NCBI GenBank assembly: GCA_050013395.1
Contig: JBEKFI010000026.1
Location: 1-28,719 of the forward strand
Direction: 5' to 3'
DNA: 28,719 nt
Origin: JBEKZD01 sp050013395
Lineage (GTDB): Bacteria > Verrucomicrobiota > Verrucomicrobiia > Palsa-1439
Numbering within the stretch: position 1 is the first letter of the stretch; each line of letters opens with the position of its first letter. Made by a program: the position numbers and the translations under genes. This document shows positions 15,298 to 22,854 of this stretch, piece after piece. The notes under the pieces were generated by a model, which ran no database searches, was not told the DNA's origin, and saw nothing but the letters and a program-made list of their open reading frames with translations.

Positions 15298-15821
15298 GCG
15301 TCACCGGATCGATTGCGGCCTTCAAAGCCGCCGACATGACGGGCAAACTCAAGAAGCTCGGTCACGACGTGTTTTGCGTGATGACCAGAGACGCGACGCA
15401 CTTCATCACCCCGCTGACGCTGCAGACGCTGTCGCAACATCCCGTGACGATTGATTTGTTCGAGGACGGGGAAGGGGACTGGCGTCCGAGCCATCTCCAG
15501 TTGGCGGACACCGCCGACCTGCTCGTGATTTCGCCTGCCACCGCCAACATCATCGCGAAGTTGGCGCACGGGATTGCCGACGACGCGCTGACGACGATCG
15601 CCTTGGCGTTGCGCCCTGAAGCCAAGGTCCTCATCGCACCCGCGATGAATGGCAAAATGTGGCTGCATCCCGCGACGCAGGCGAATGTGGAACTGCTTCA
15701 GTCGCGCAGTGTCGAGTTCATCGGCCCCGACAAAGGTCTACTCGCCTGCGGCTACGAAGGCATCGGGCGCCTGTGGGACGTGGACAAAATCGTGGAGAAG
15801 ATACAGAAGATGCTGGGTTGA
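15270..15821 (+). CDS. coaC: Phosphopantothenoylcysteine decarboxylase (CoaC, stand-alone)
   Basis: This FMN enzyme decarboxylates phosphopantothenoylcysteine in coenzyme A synthesis. ATG 15270 has AAGGA ten bases upstream and gives 183 aa. Family motifs are ILGVTGSIAAFKAADM, FITPLTLQTLS, the histidine in SHLQLAD, ISPATANIIAKLAHGIADD, the PAMN motif in IAPAMNGKMW, and the LLACG substrate-clamp Cys. In many bacteria this domain is the N-terminal half of a CoaBC fusion; here a stop codon, an 83-base gap and a different frame separate it from coaB. CoaB follows immediately, so the pathway step is complete. Confidence 0.93.
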   Translation: MAAKRNIILGVTGSIAAFKAADMTGKLKKLGHDVFCVMTRDATHFITPLTLQTLSQHPVTIDLFEDGEGDWRPSHLQLADTADLLVISPATANIIAKLAHGIADDALTTIALALRPEAKVLIAPAMNGKMWLHPATQANVELLQSRSVEFIGPDKGLLACGYEGIGRLWDVDKIVEKIQKMLG

Positions 15822-15859
15822 AGAATCGGCGGATCCAGCGGCCCCATCCCACCAACTAC

Positions 15860-15887
15860 GAGGTAGGGCGCGACCGCCGGGCGCGCC
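15860..15887 (+). repeat. Repeat H1 (GAGGTAGGGCGCGACC type), partial
   Basis: GAGGTAGGGCGCGACCGCCG followed by GGCGCGCC lies in the short gap between coaC and coaB. The same GAGGTAGGGCGCGAC arm, on the other strand, and the CCGCCGGGC core occur in the complete element H2 at 27511-27618. Confidence 0.6.
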
Positions 15888-15904
15888 GCACGCGTTCCGA
15901 TTCC

Positions 15905-16543
15905 ATGAAATCACCGTCTGAAATCCGCTTCCTTATCACCGCGGGGCCGACGCGAGAGTTCATCGATCCCATTCGGTTCATCTCCAATCGTTCGTCTGGC
16001 AAGATGGGCTATGCACTTGCTGAAGCAGCGCGCGCTCTGTCGCCGCACGTGGTGCTGGTGAGCGGGCCGACGGAGCTTGCTCGGCCGAAAGACGTGGAGT
16101 TCGTTCCTGTGACGACGACACAGGAAATGGCCGACGCGGTACTCGCGCGGTATGACCACTGCGATGTCTCGATCATGGCCGCAGCAGTGTGCGATTTTCG
16201 ACCGAAAACGGCCGCGACGCAAAAAATCAAGAAGACAAAATTCGGCGGAACGCTGGAGCTTGAACCGACAATCGATATTCTGGCCGAGCTTGGAGAGCGG
16301 AAGAAGTCCCAAACACTTGTTGGCTTCGCGGCAGAAACGGAGGATATCGAGGCGAACGCGCTCGACAAACTCCAGCGAAAGCACCTCGATTTGATCGTTG
16401 TGAATGACACGCGCGCATTCGAGTCAGACACGAATGCAGTGACGCTGATCGGACGGAAGGGGAAACCAGAGCGTTTGCCCGAAATGTCCAAAGCGGCGGT
16501 TGCCGCGGCAATCATCCAGCGAGTTCTGGAATTGCAGCTTTAG
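15905..16543 (+). CDS. coaB: Phosphopantothenate-cysteine ligase (CoaB, stand-alone)
   Basis: This enzyme joins cysteine to phosphopantothenate in coenzyme A synthesis. ATG 15905 begins KSPSEIRFLITAGPTREFID and gives 212 aa; the frame is open far upstream to 15659, but that part is out-of-frame coaC. Conserved parts are TAGPTREFIDPIRFISNRSSG, SIMAAAVCDFRP, the QKIKK lysine motif, and LVGFAAETEDIEANALDKLQ with VVNDT. No clear ribosome-binding site. Its TAG stop (16541-16543) is also the first three bases of repeat F1. Confidence 0.93.
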   Translation: MKSPSEIRFLITAGPTREFIDPIRFISNRSSGKMGYALAEAARALSPHVVLVSGPTELARPKDVEFVPVTTTQEMADAVLARYDHCDVSIMAAAVCDFRPKTAATQKIKKTKFGGTLELEPTIDILAELGERKKSQTLVGFAAETEDIEANALDKLQRKHLDLIVVNDTRAFESDTNAVTLIGRKGKPERLPEMSKAAVAAAIIQRVLELQL

Positions 16544-16717
16544 CCCGCCTTATTCATGAACACATTCACTGGCCACTGTTCCCTCCCCTTGATCCTCTCC
16601 CCGCAAGCGTGGAGAGGAGATTTCCCCTCTCTCTTTTCAACGGAGAGGGTTAGGGTGAGCGTTCAAGCGCTTACAGGCTGCCGGCGATTTGAGCGCATCG
16701 TGAATAATCGTCGTTAG
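16541..16717 (+). repeat. Repeat F1: MITE-like element, empty form
   Basis: It begins TAGCCCGCCTTATTCATGAA and ends CGTGAATAATCGTCGTTAG, imperfect terminal inverted repeats. Internally it has two hairpins: CCTCTCC/GGAGAGG around 16594-16617 and CCCTCTC/GAGAGGG after it. Copy F2 at 23076-23281 has the same ends and both hairpins in the same order and orientation. The left end supplies the coaB stop and the right end contains the TPR gene's stop. Confidence 0.75.
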
Positions 16718-17127
16718 CGATCGGGACTCTTTTTGGAAACGTCTTCGCGGATCCGCTGGAAGCGGCTGTCGTTGCGCAGATTCTTCAGGTCGGGGTCTCT
16801 GCTCAGCCAGCGCGCGTCATCGTAGCCGAGTCGCAACGCCGTCTGCAGCGCGGCGAACGCCTCGTCGAGCCGGTTCATCAGCGAATAGCTGCAGGCAAGA
16901 TTGTAAAACGCCAGCGGATTTTCGGGGCAGAGCTTGGCGAGCCGTTGATCGATGTGCAATCCCTTCTCCCACTGACCAGTCTTCGTGTACGCGTCGCCGA
17001 GAATCTGCAACGCCTCGACGTAGTCGGGATCGCGCCGAGCGACGCCTTCGAAAAAGCGGATCTCAAATTCCAGATCTTCTTTGGTGTTCTTGGAGCGGGT
17101 CGGTTTCAGATGGCGGATCGGAGTCAT
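16714..17127 (-). CDS. Small TPR-repeat protein
   Basis: The 137-residue soluble protein has about two and a half tetratricopeptide repeats: the segments DPDYVEALQILGDAYTKTGQ, CPENPLAFYNLACSYSLMNR and LDEAFAALQTALRLGYDDAR show the usual A/G/L spacing. TPR domains bind other proteins; no enzyme domain is visible. The C-terminal region (RDPDLKNLRNDSRFQRI) resembles the tail of many TPR proteins with a short extra helix. The gene begins five bases after the DUF1015 stop, so it is probably the second gene of that operon. Its partner is unknown. Confidence 0.75.
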   Translation of the reverse strand: MTPIRHLKPTRSKNTKEDLEFEIRFFEGVARRDPDYVEALQILGDAYTKTGQWEKGLHIDQRLAKLCPENPLAFYNLACSYSLMNRLDEAFAALQTALRLGYDDARWLSRDPDLKNLRNDSRFQRIREDVSKKSPDR

Positions 17128-17132
17128 AACAG

Positions 17133-18536
17133 TTACCGCACCCCGACCTGATCGGGGTAAACCTCGTTGATCACCAGCCCTGAAAGCAGCTTCGGGTAGA
17201 AATCCGTGCTCTTCTGCGGCATTCGCGACCGCGCATCGGCAATCATCTGCACCGCTTCGACGCGTGTCGGGTTCAGGAAAAACGCCAATTGCGCCGCGCC
17301 GCTTCGCACCTGCTCCAGCGCCTTCTCGGGTTCGCGCCAGTACGTCACGTTGGATTCCTCCCGCAGGCGGACCTCATCAATCCCGAACAGCGTTTCCAGA
17401 ATGGCAACGTGGAGTATGGCCACGTCTAACCTATCCCACAACGGCGGCTTGTGTGCAAACAGCGGTCGGAGCGCCTCCAGGTTCTTCGGACGCAGCAACG
17501 CAAATTCCTCCGCGTCGCGCATGCCCAGTAGAACGGGCATCGCGCCGTCGCCATGGCGGCTTTGGCGCGTCGGCGACTTGCGCGTTCCGCCGCCAGCATC
17601 CGATGTGACCGGGCTGGAAGCCAGTTCGACGCGCATCGCCGCCAGCAGTTTCTCCAGCGACGGCTGCGGCTCGACGGCAAACTCCTTCGCCAGCGATTTG
17701 CGGAACGCCTGCCGATCGAACGCGCTGAGATTGCTCACCGTCCGATGCGTCGGCAGAATAACCAGTCCTGGATCGCTCATGTCCATAAACGTCGCCATCA
17801 CAAACTCGTAGGGCGCATTCGGATCAGGCTTCGCTGCCGTCGCGCGACATTCATCGCGAAACGCCAGTGCCGTCTCGTACCGGTGATGCCCATCGGCGAT
17901 GTAAAACTTCTCGCCGCGCAACGTGTCCTGCACCGCCCGGATCGTCTCAGGATTGGTGACCTCCCACAGCTTGTTCGTCACATTGTAGTCGTCCACCAAT
18001 TCAATCGCCGGTTGCGCCAGCACTTTGCCGACAATGTCCTCCAGAGATCGTTTCGGCTTGGGGTAGAGCATGAAAATCTGGCCCTGCTGCGAGCCGCACG
18101 CGCGCAACAGCGCCATGCGGTCCGCCTTCGGCTTCGACAGCGTGTGCTCATGGGGCAGGATGTAGCCTTCATCCCAGCGATGCAACCGCACGCGCGCGAT
18201 GATCGCCCTGCGCGTGAGCGTGCCCGCCGCCGCGCCCGTGGGCGAAATGAACGTCTGCTCCAGATAATACAACGCGGGCTGCGCCGACCGCCGCAACACG
18301 CCGTCGCGCAGCCACGCCTGATGCAGGTCGCTCGCGCGCGTGTATTTGTTGTTCGTCTCGGTGTCGCCTGCCTGTTCCTTGCCGAGTTCGATCTGCACGA
18401 GATTGTACGGCGACAGCTTCAAATATCGCTCGCGCATCTCCGGCGTGATCTTGTCGTAAGGTTGCGTGAGCACGTCGGCGGGTTTGACCCGCTGCGAGTT
18501 GTAAAGGACACCCCGAAAAGGTTGAATTTCCGCCAT
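17133..18536 (-). CDS. DUF1015 family protein
   Basis: The start at 18536 (MAEIQPFRGVLYN) is the family's typical N-terminus and sits about 22 bases after the expected transcription start of a good promoter; the frame is open to 18935, but that region translates repeat G1 and non-coding DNA. The product is about 467 aa with PYDKI, the YFLEQ-like QPALYYLEQTF segment, and the FYIADGHHRYETAL motif. The DGHHR motif recalls ParB/Srx-type kinases, but the function of DUF1015 is unsettled and I do not assign one. A stretch near VTSDAGGG to HGDGAMPV looks like a repeat-derived insertion (see the entry at 17546-17578). Confidence 0.85.
   Translation of the reverse strand: MAEIQPFRGVLYNSQRVKPADVLTQPYDKITPEMRERYLKLSPYNLVQIELGKEQAGDTETNNKYTRASDLHQAWLRDGVLRRSAQPALYYLEQTFISPTGAAAGTLTRRAIIARVRLHRWDEGYILPHEHTLSKPKADRMALLRACGSQQGQIFMLYPKPKRSLEDIVGKVLAQPAIELVDDYNVTNKLWEVTNPETIRAVQDTLRGEKFYIADGHHRYETALAFRDECRATAAKPDPNAPYEFVMATFMDMSDPGLVILPTHRTVSNLSAFDRQAFRKSLAKEFAVEPQPSLEKLLAAMRVELASSPVTSDAGGGTRKSPTRQSRHGDGAMPVLLGMRDAEEFALLRPKNLEALRPLFAHKPPLWDRLDVAILHVAILETLFGIDEVRLREESNVTYWREPEKALEQVRSGAAQLAFFLNPTRVEAVQMIADARSRMPQKSTDFYPKLLSGLVINEVYPDQVGVR
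17546..17578 (-). repeat. Palindromic insertion within the DUF1015 gene, probable
   Basis: CGTCGCC (17546-17552) and GGCGAC (17572-17577) are inverted, around CATGGCGGCTTTGGCGCG. The encoded segment RKSPTRQSRHGDG is basic and low in hydrophobics, unlike the surrounding protein. I recall similar sequences as intergenic repeats of this bacterial group, but the window holds no second copy, so this is less certain than the trpC and decarboxylase cases. Confidence 0.4.
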
Positions 18537-18564
18537 TCCGTGTAACCCAAGGTTGACGCATGCG

Positions 18565-18593
18565 ATACTATGCATCGGCCCGCGGATCGTCAA
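18565..18593 (-). promoter_or_regulatory. Sigma-70-type promoter of the DUF1015-TPR operon
   Basis: On the minus strand TTGACG (complement of 18588-18593) and TAGTAT (complement of 18565-18570) are separated by exactly 17 bases. Transcription would begin near 18558, about 22 bases before the start codon at 18536. Confidence 0.65.
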
Positions 18594-18669
18594 GTGTACC
18601 GCGATGAATCTCCGGGCGTATCTTGCTCCATCGGATTGTTGCCAGCGCAACTGTAGAAAAGGCGTCCAA

Positions 18670-18824
18670 GGGCGCATCTTGTTATACTTCCACCGGATTG
18701 TAGCCCCGAAAACCTTCGGGGCAAGTCGTACCTCATCGGCCATCACAAAGGCCGCGAGCAGGCTCGCAGCTACAACCACCCTATCGGCTATGGACGATGT
18801 CGGTGGTAGTGTCCAGATGTGCCC
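18670..18824 (+). repeat. Repeat G1: MITE-like element
   Basis: It starts GGGCGCATCTTGTTATACTT and ends GGTGGTAGTGTCCAGATGTG (then CCC), inverted ends. Inside are CCCCGAAAACCTTCGGGG and a GCCGCGAGCAGGCTCGC palindrome. The copy at 22855-23007 (G2) is the same element in the opposite orientation, with near-identical ends and internal palindromes. This element and the next repeat fill most of the 550-base gap between the divergent genes. Confidence 0.8.
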
Positions 18825-18868
18825 GACCTCCAGCCAGTCTGCATTTCGCGCTTGCCATGCGGTGCACT

Positions 18869-18916
18869 TTCCGACACAGTCTGCGCCCGCAACGCGAGTG
18901 GAAAGGCGTGTCGGAA
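18869..18916 (+). repeat. Perfect 9-bp inverted repeat (TTCCGACAC)
   Basis: TTCCGACAC (18869-18877) and GTGTCGGAA (18908-18916) are exact complements around a 30-base spacer. It could be a decayed repeat or a regulatory site upstream of the polyamine gene; no second copy is in the window. Confidence 0.4.
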
Positions 18917-18972
18917 TCACAACATAATCAGCCAACGTGGTGTTCTCTCGGGTCGCCCGTGGGAGGTATCAG

Positions 18973-19063
18973 GCGTTGGCACGACAGGGGCGGCATTTTT
19001 GCCGGCCAAGCTGGTACATCTGGAATTTCGCGCGCGCTTTTTGACCGTCTGCCGTGCCAACGC
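18973..19063 (+). promoter_or_regulatory. Candidate structured 5' leader of the synthase-like gene
   Basis: GCGTTGGCACG (18973-18983) pairs perfectly with CGTGCCAACGC (19053-19063). Within the roughly 70-base loop lies CGGCA/TGCCG (18991-19004) with a TTTT loop. The closing helix ends eight bases before the GGAAAGGGA ribosome site (19072-19080), so folding could affect initiation. This is structure by eye; no known riboswitch was recognised. Confidence 0.4.
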
Positions 19064-19087
19064 TGAGAGCCGGAAAGGGATTTCATC

Positions 19088-20260
19088 ATGAGCGCCATCA
19101 AGCTGCCCAAAAAGTTTGTCAGCAAGTACCCGCACAAGTTTGCCAAGGGCAAGGCCATGTACCTGCGCGGGCAGCGTATTCTGCCCAAGCCGATTACGGG
19201 CAAGGAATCGCTGCCGGACCTGATAGACCGCACGTTTCTCGCGTACAACGCCGCGCGCCTGCAGGAGGCCTGTCAACTCCTGACGGAGCGCATGCTGGCC
19301 AGTCCAGGCACAACCATCGGTGTCAGTTTGGCCGGCGCCCTTACGCCTGCGGGTCTGGGCGCCTCGGCGCTCATCCCGCTCATCAAGGCCGGCTTCGTGG
19401 ACTGGATTGTGTCCACGGGCGCGAACCTCTACCACGACATGCACCACGCAATGAACCTGCCCCTGTGGAAAGGCACGCCCTTCCTCCGCGATCTCCAGTT
19501 GCGCAAGTACGGCGTCGTCCGCATCTACGACATCCTGCTCGACTGCAACGATGTGCTGATGCGCACCGACGACACGCTGCGCCAGATTTTGGTCCAACCG
19601 GAATTTCAAAAGGAAATGGGCACGGCGGAACTCCACCACCTGCTCGGCAAATACTGCGCCGGGTTCGAGCGGCAGACGGGCCTGAAGGATGCTTCGCTGC
19701 TCGCTGCTGCCTACCGCGCCGGTGTGCCGTGTTTCACGTCGTCGCCGGGCGACTCGACCATCGGCATGAACGTGGCAGGCGTTGAATTGCGGGGGAACAA
19801 ACTGCGGATCAATCCGAGCATCGACGTCAATGAAAGCACCGCCATCGTGCTGGATGCGAAGCGACGCGGCGCCAAAACCGGCGCGATCATGGTCGGCGGC
19901 GGTTCGCCGAAGAACTTCCTGCTCCAGACCGAGCCGCAAATCCAGGAAATCCTTCGCATCAAGGAAATGGGCCACGACTTCTTCATTCAATTCACCGACG
20001 CGCGGCCGGACACGGGTGGTCTGTCGGGCGCCACGCCGGCCGAAGCAGTTAGTTGGGGCAAGGTGGATCCAATGACGCTCCCGGATGCCGTGGTCGCCTA
20101 CATTGACTCAACCGTGGCGTTGCCGCTGGTGGCCCACTACGCGCTGGCCCGGCGCAAGCCGCGCAAGTTGAAGCGGCTCTACGACCGTCGCGACGAACTC
20201 TTGGCGATGGTCCAGCGCGAGTACCGCAAGCACAACCCGGAAGCCACCTTGATTACGTGA
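19088..20260 (+). CDS. Deoxyhypusine synthase-like (probable homospermidine synthase)
   Basis: This 390-residue protein belongs to the deoxyhypusine synthase family, NAD-dependent enzymes that transfer a 4-aminobutyl group from spermidine or putrescine. Bacteria lack eIF5A, and bacterial members have been reported to make homospermidine, so that is the likely role. Visible family parts are SLAGALTPAGLG, DWIVSTGANLYHD, VPCFTSSPGDSTIG, IMVGGGSPKNF and GGLSGATPAEAVSWGKVDP, in which Lys325 aligns with the catalytic lysine of the human enzyme. ATG 19088 has GGAAAGGGA seven bases upstream and is preceded by a structured leader. It is followed after seven bases by a decarboxylase gene, almost certainly in one operon. 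Confidence 0.9.
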   Translation: MSAIKLPKKFVSKYPHKFAKGKAMYLRGQRILPKPITGKESLPDLIDRTFLAYNAARLQEACQLLTERMLASPGTTIGVSLAGALTPAGLGASALIPLIKAGFVDWIVSTGANLYHDMHHAMNLPLWKGTPFLRDLQLRKYGVVRIYDILLDCNDVLMRTDDTLRQILVQPEFQKEMGTAELHHLLGKYCAGFERQTGLKDASLLAAAYRAGVPCFTSSPGDSTIGMNVAGVELRGNKLRINPSIDVNESTAIVLDAKRRGAKTGAIMVGGGSPKNFLLQTEPQIQEILRIKEMGHDFFIQFTDARPDTGGLSGATPAEAVSWGKVDPMTLPDAVVAYIDSTVALPLVAHYALARRKPRKLKRLYDRRDELLAMVQREYRKHNPEATLIT

Positions 20261-20267
20261 GGCCTTT

Positions 20268-21431
20268 GTGCCGTCCCTCAGTCAGTTAAAGAAATTGGCG
20301 AAGCAACACGGCACCCCGCTGCTCGTGGTTGACCACGCGGAGTTGCGGCGCAACTACACCACGTTCAAACAACATCTGCCGCGCGTGCAAGCGTACTACG
20401 CCGTCAAAGCCAACCCCGATCCCGCGATTGTCAAGACGCTGTTCGATGCCGGTGCGAGCTTCGATGTCGCTTCGTTCCCGGAATTCATGATCGTCCACGA
20501 GAACATCAAGGACATGCCGGCGAAACAACGCCAGGACTGGATCTGGGACAAGATCATCTACGCCAATCCCATCAAGGACAACCGCACGCTCGAACAACTC
20601 GACCAATACAAGCCGCTCGTCACGTACGACAACCTCGCCGAAGTCGGCAAAATCAAGAAGCATGCCCCGCATGCCGGCGTCATTTTACGGATCAACGTGC
20701 CGAACACCGGTTCCGTCAGCGAGTTGTCCTCCAAGTTCGGCGCGTCGCCCGCCGAAGCCGTGGACCTGATCGAGGCGGCGTTTCGGGCCGGGCTGGTGGT
20801 CGAAGGTCTCAGCTTCCACGTCGGCAGCCAGTGCACGAATTTCCAGAATTACGTGCAGGCGCTCGAACTGGCCGATGGCCTCTTCAAGGAAGCGTGGTCA
20901 CGCGGGTACAATCAGGTGAAGATTCTCGACATCGGCGGCGGTTTCCCCGCGCCGTACGATCAGCACGTGCGACCGTTTGCCGAGTTGGCGCAGATGCTCA
21001 ACACCGAGTTTGAGCGGCTGTTCCCTCCGCACATGGAAATCCTGGCGGAACCGGGACGCTTCCTCGTGGCGACCGCCGGCACGCTGGTGGCCGAGATCAT
21101 CGGCAAGGCCGTGCGCGGCGGCAAACACTGCTACTACATCAACGACGGCATCTACGGCACGTTCTCCGGCGTGCTCTTCGACCACATCCAGTATCACCTG
21201 AAAGCGTTCCCGCCTGCCAATCGGCGGGCAGGCCGCAAAGGCACGACCCAGATCTGCTCCGTGTTCGGCCCGACCTGCGACGCGCTCGACACCGTTTCGG
21301 TGGCGGAGAACCTGCCTGACCTCGAACTCGGCGACCTGGTGTACAGCGTAAACATCGGCTCCTACAGCCATGCCTCCTCGACGTGCTTCAACGGCTTCCC
21401 GCCAGCCAGGGTCGTACACGTGGAGCGATGA
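20268..21431 (+). CDS. Type III PLP decarboxylase, ornithine decarboxylase-like
   Basis: The alanine-racemase-fold decarboxylase forms putrescine or a related diamine. It begins with GTG 20268, seven bases after the synthase stop. The PLP lysine is Lys47 in YAVKANPDP. FHVGSQ, DIGGGFPAPYD, EPGRFLVATAG, the FGPTCDALDT motif with Cys337, and GSYSHASSTCFNGFP match ornithine/diaminobutyrate-type decarboxylases of this fold. Ornithine is the most likely substrate; lysine or carboxynorspermidine cannot be excluded by eye. Near residues 314-322 (PPANRRAGR) the protein carries an insertion encoded by a 24-bp palindrome. Length 387 aa is otherwise normal. Confidence 0.9.
   Translation: MPSLSQLKKLAKQHGTPLLVVDHAELRRNYTTFKQHLPRVQAYYAVKANPDPAIVKTLFDAGASFDVASFPEFMIVHENIKDMPAKQRQDWIWDKIIYANPIKDNRTLEQLDQYKPLVTYDNLAEVGKIKKHAPHAGVILRINVPNTGSVSELSSKFGASPAEAVDLIEAAFRAGLVVEGLSFHVGSQCTNFQNYVQALELADGLFKEAWSRGYNQVKILDIGGGFPAPYDQHVRPFAELAQMLNTEFERLFPPHMEILAEPGRFLVATAGTLVAEIIGKAVRGGKHCYYINDGIYGTFSGVLFDHIQYHLKAFPPANRRAGRKGTTQICSVFGPTCDALDTVSVAENLPDLELGDLVYSVNIGSYSHASSTCFNGFPPARVVHVER
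21209..21232 (+). repeat. 24-bp palindrome in frame inside the decarboxylase gene
   Basis: CCCGCCTGC, CAAT, then CGGCGGGCAGG make a hairpin of eight codons, so the reading frame is kept. The 30-base palindrome nested in repeat F2 (23185-23214), read on the other strand, has the same arms CCCGCCTGC and CGGCGGGCAGG with a longer loop. This shared sequence shows the two are one family. Confidence 0.75.
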
Positions 21432-21448
21432 TGCGAAGCGCATCTCGT

Positions 21449-21700
21449 GTGGGACAGGCGTCTCGCCTGTCGCGGGGGTTTCGGTGATTGCTTAGTACAC
21501 TTTTTCGCAAGTACGCTAACGAAACGACACCCACCCCTGTCCCCTCCAAGTAGGGGAATCGGACGGTATCGATATCCCCTCCCACGGAGGGGTGGCCGCA
21601 GCCGCTGTCGTGTGCGGGCGCGGACGGGGTGGGTCCGTCGCGGGATACGTGAGCGAACTTATGAAACGGGGCACTTAGACAGGCGAGATGCCTGTTCTAC
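21449..21700 (+). repeat. Repeat J: paired inverted arms, interrupted by element K
   Basis: The left arm GTGGGACAGGCGTCTCGCCT (21449-21468, ending GTC) and the right arm GACAGGCGAGATGCCTGTTC (21678-21697, ending TAC) are inverted copies with about three differences in 23 bases. Each arm is itself a small palindrome. A third J-like arm is at 25951-25972. Element K lies between the arms. Confidence 0.65.
21491..21677 (+). repeat. Repeat K: MITE-like element nested within J
   Basis: The left end CTTAGTACACTTTTTCGCAA and the reverse complement of the right end (CTAAGTGCCCCGTTTCATAA) align, with AAGTNCGCTNACG following on both sides and ACCCACCCC further in. Internally it contains complementary CCCCTCC/GGAGGGG segments. 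The element fills the convergent gap between the decarboxylase gene and the agmatine deiminase gene; its hairpins may stop transcription from either side. Confidence 0.6.
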
Positions 21701-22800
21701 TCCGCTGGCTGCTGCTGCGTCAGACAGTGCAGGGTGCCGAAGCCGAGCACCAAGTCAACCGCATGAATGCCGACCACAGGGCGATCGCGGAACAGTTCGC
21801 CGAGGATGCCCAGCGCGATTCTGTCATTCGGATCGTTGAACGTCGGGACGATCACCGCCGCGTTGGCGATGTAGAAATTGGCGTAACTCGCCGGCAGCCG
21901 ACAGCCGTCGAATAACAACAGGGCCGGCATCGGCAACGCAATCACCTCGGGCTTGGAACCGTCCTCAAGGCGGAGATCTTTGATTCGTTCCCAGTTCTCT
22001 GCCAGCGGACGATAGTTGTCATCCTTCCTGTTTGTTTCTTTAACGAGCACCACGGTCTTCGGATTCACGAACCGGCAAATGTCGTCGATGTGCCCGTGCG
22101 TGTCGTCGCCGACCGGCCCGGCGGCCAGCCAGAAAACGTTCGTCACGCCGAGGTACCGTTGCAGCGTCTCGTTGATTTCCTTGCGGCCGAGTCCCGGGTT
22201 GCGCACCTGCACCTTGGGGTCGAGGTAACATTCCTCGGTGGTCAACAACGTGCCCCGACCGTTCACGTCGATCCCGCCGCCTTCGAGCACGAACGGTTTG
22301 CCGCCGTACTCCGCATGAAAAAGTTTCTTGCGGAGCAATCGTGCCGCCGTCTCCGGCACGCGTCGGTCCTTCTGCCAATCGTCGTACTTCGCCCATGCGT
22401 TGAAATGAAAATGGACGATGGCCGTCTCCGCCTGCCGCCCGCGTCCGCGGCGGACGAAGATTGGACCGCTGTCGCGCGTCCAGCCGCGGTTGGTCGGGTG
22501 CACGATGAACTCGATTGTGCGAAGGTCGGCTCCTGCGCGGTTCAGGTAACGGCGTGCGCGCTGCTCTTCTGCCCTGTTGTTGACGAGCATGCGCACGGTC
22601 TCGCCCGCGCCGATCTTGCGAACCATTTCGCCGTACACCCAGCGGATTGTGTCGAGTTTGTCCGGCCAATCGGTCGGGTTATGCGGCCAGCCGAGCCAGG
22701 TCGCTTCGTGTTTCTCCCACTCGGCCGGCATCTGATAGCCTGGTGCAGCCGGTGTGTCGTGTTGTGCGGTCACTCGTTTCATGATTGGAGCGGCCGCCAT
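21697..22800 (-). CDS. aguA: Agmatine deiminase
   Basis: This enzyme converts agmatine to N-carbamoylputrescine, a route to putrescine from arginine. Motifs of the family are in order: PAEWEKHEATWLGWPHNPTDWP, RDSGPIFV, FHFNAWAKYDDW, LEGGGIDVNGRGTLLTTEECYL, the DDTHGHIDDICRF block with catalytic His and Asp, and the nucleophile Cys359 in GTLHCLTQQ. The gene is convergent with the decarboxylase gene. The ATG at 22782 (MKRVTAQHD) is an equally good start; no Shine-Dalgarno sequence precedes either. An aguB-type amidohydrolase, the usual next step, is not in the window. Repeat G2 lies immediately upstream, separated by about 55 bases. Confidence 0.95.
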   Translation of the reverse strand: MAAAPIMKRVTAQHDTPAAPGYQMPAEWEKHEATWLGWPHNPTDWPDKLDTIRWVYGEMVRKIGAGETVRMLVNNRAEEQRARRYLNRAGADLRTIEFIVHPTNRGWTRDSGPIFVRRGRGRQAETAIVHFHFNAWAKYDDWQKDRRVPETAARLLRKKLFHAEYGGKPFVLEGGGIDVNGRGTLLTTEECYLDPKVQVRNPGLGRKEINETLQRYLGVTNVFWLAAGPVGDDTHGHIDDICRFVNPKTVVLVKETNRKDDNYRPLAENWERIKDLRLEDGSKPEVIALPMPALLLFDGCRLPASYANFYIANAAVIVPTFNDPNDRIALGILGELFRDRPVVGIHAVDLVLGFGTLHCLTQQQPAE

Positions 22801-22854
22801 CGAACCACGCAGTCCGCCATTCCGCCAGCAAAATGTCGGGGCAGGGGAGGGCGC

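Noticed and set aside
17553..18545. 330-codon plus-strand frame opposite the DUF1015 gene
   Set aside because: Arg-rich shadow; the minus-strand gene has a promoter and family motifs.
18537..18935. N-terminal extension of the DUF1015 protein to 18935
   Set aside because: It would translate repeat G1 and the promoter; the family start MAEIQPFRG at 18536 follows the promoter at a normal distance.
18917..19990. 357-codon minus-strand frame opposite the synthase gene
   Set aside because: Shadow of a gene with a strong ribosome site and a catalytic motif.
19088..20260. Deoxyhypusine modification of eIF5A
   Set aside because: No eIF5A homologue is expected in bacteria, and the linkage to polyamine enzymes favours a small-molecule polyamine product.
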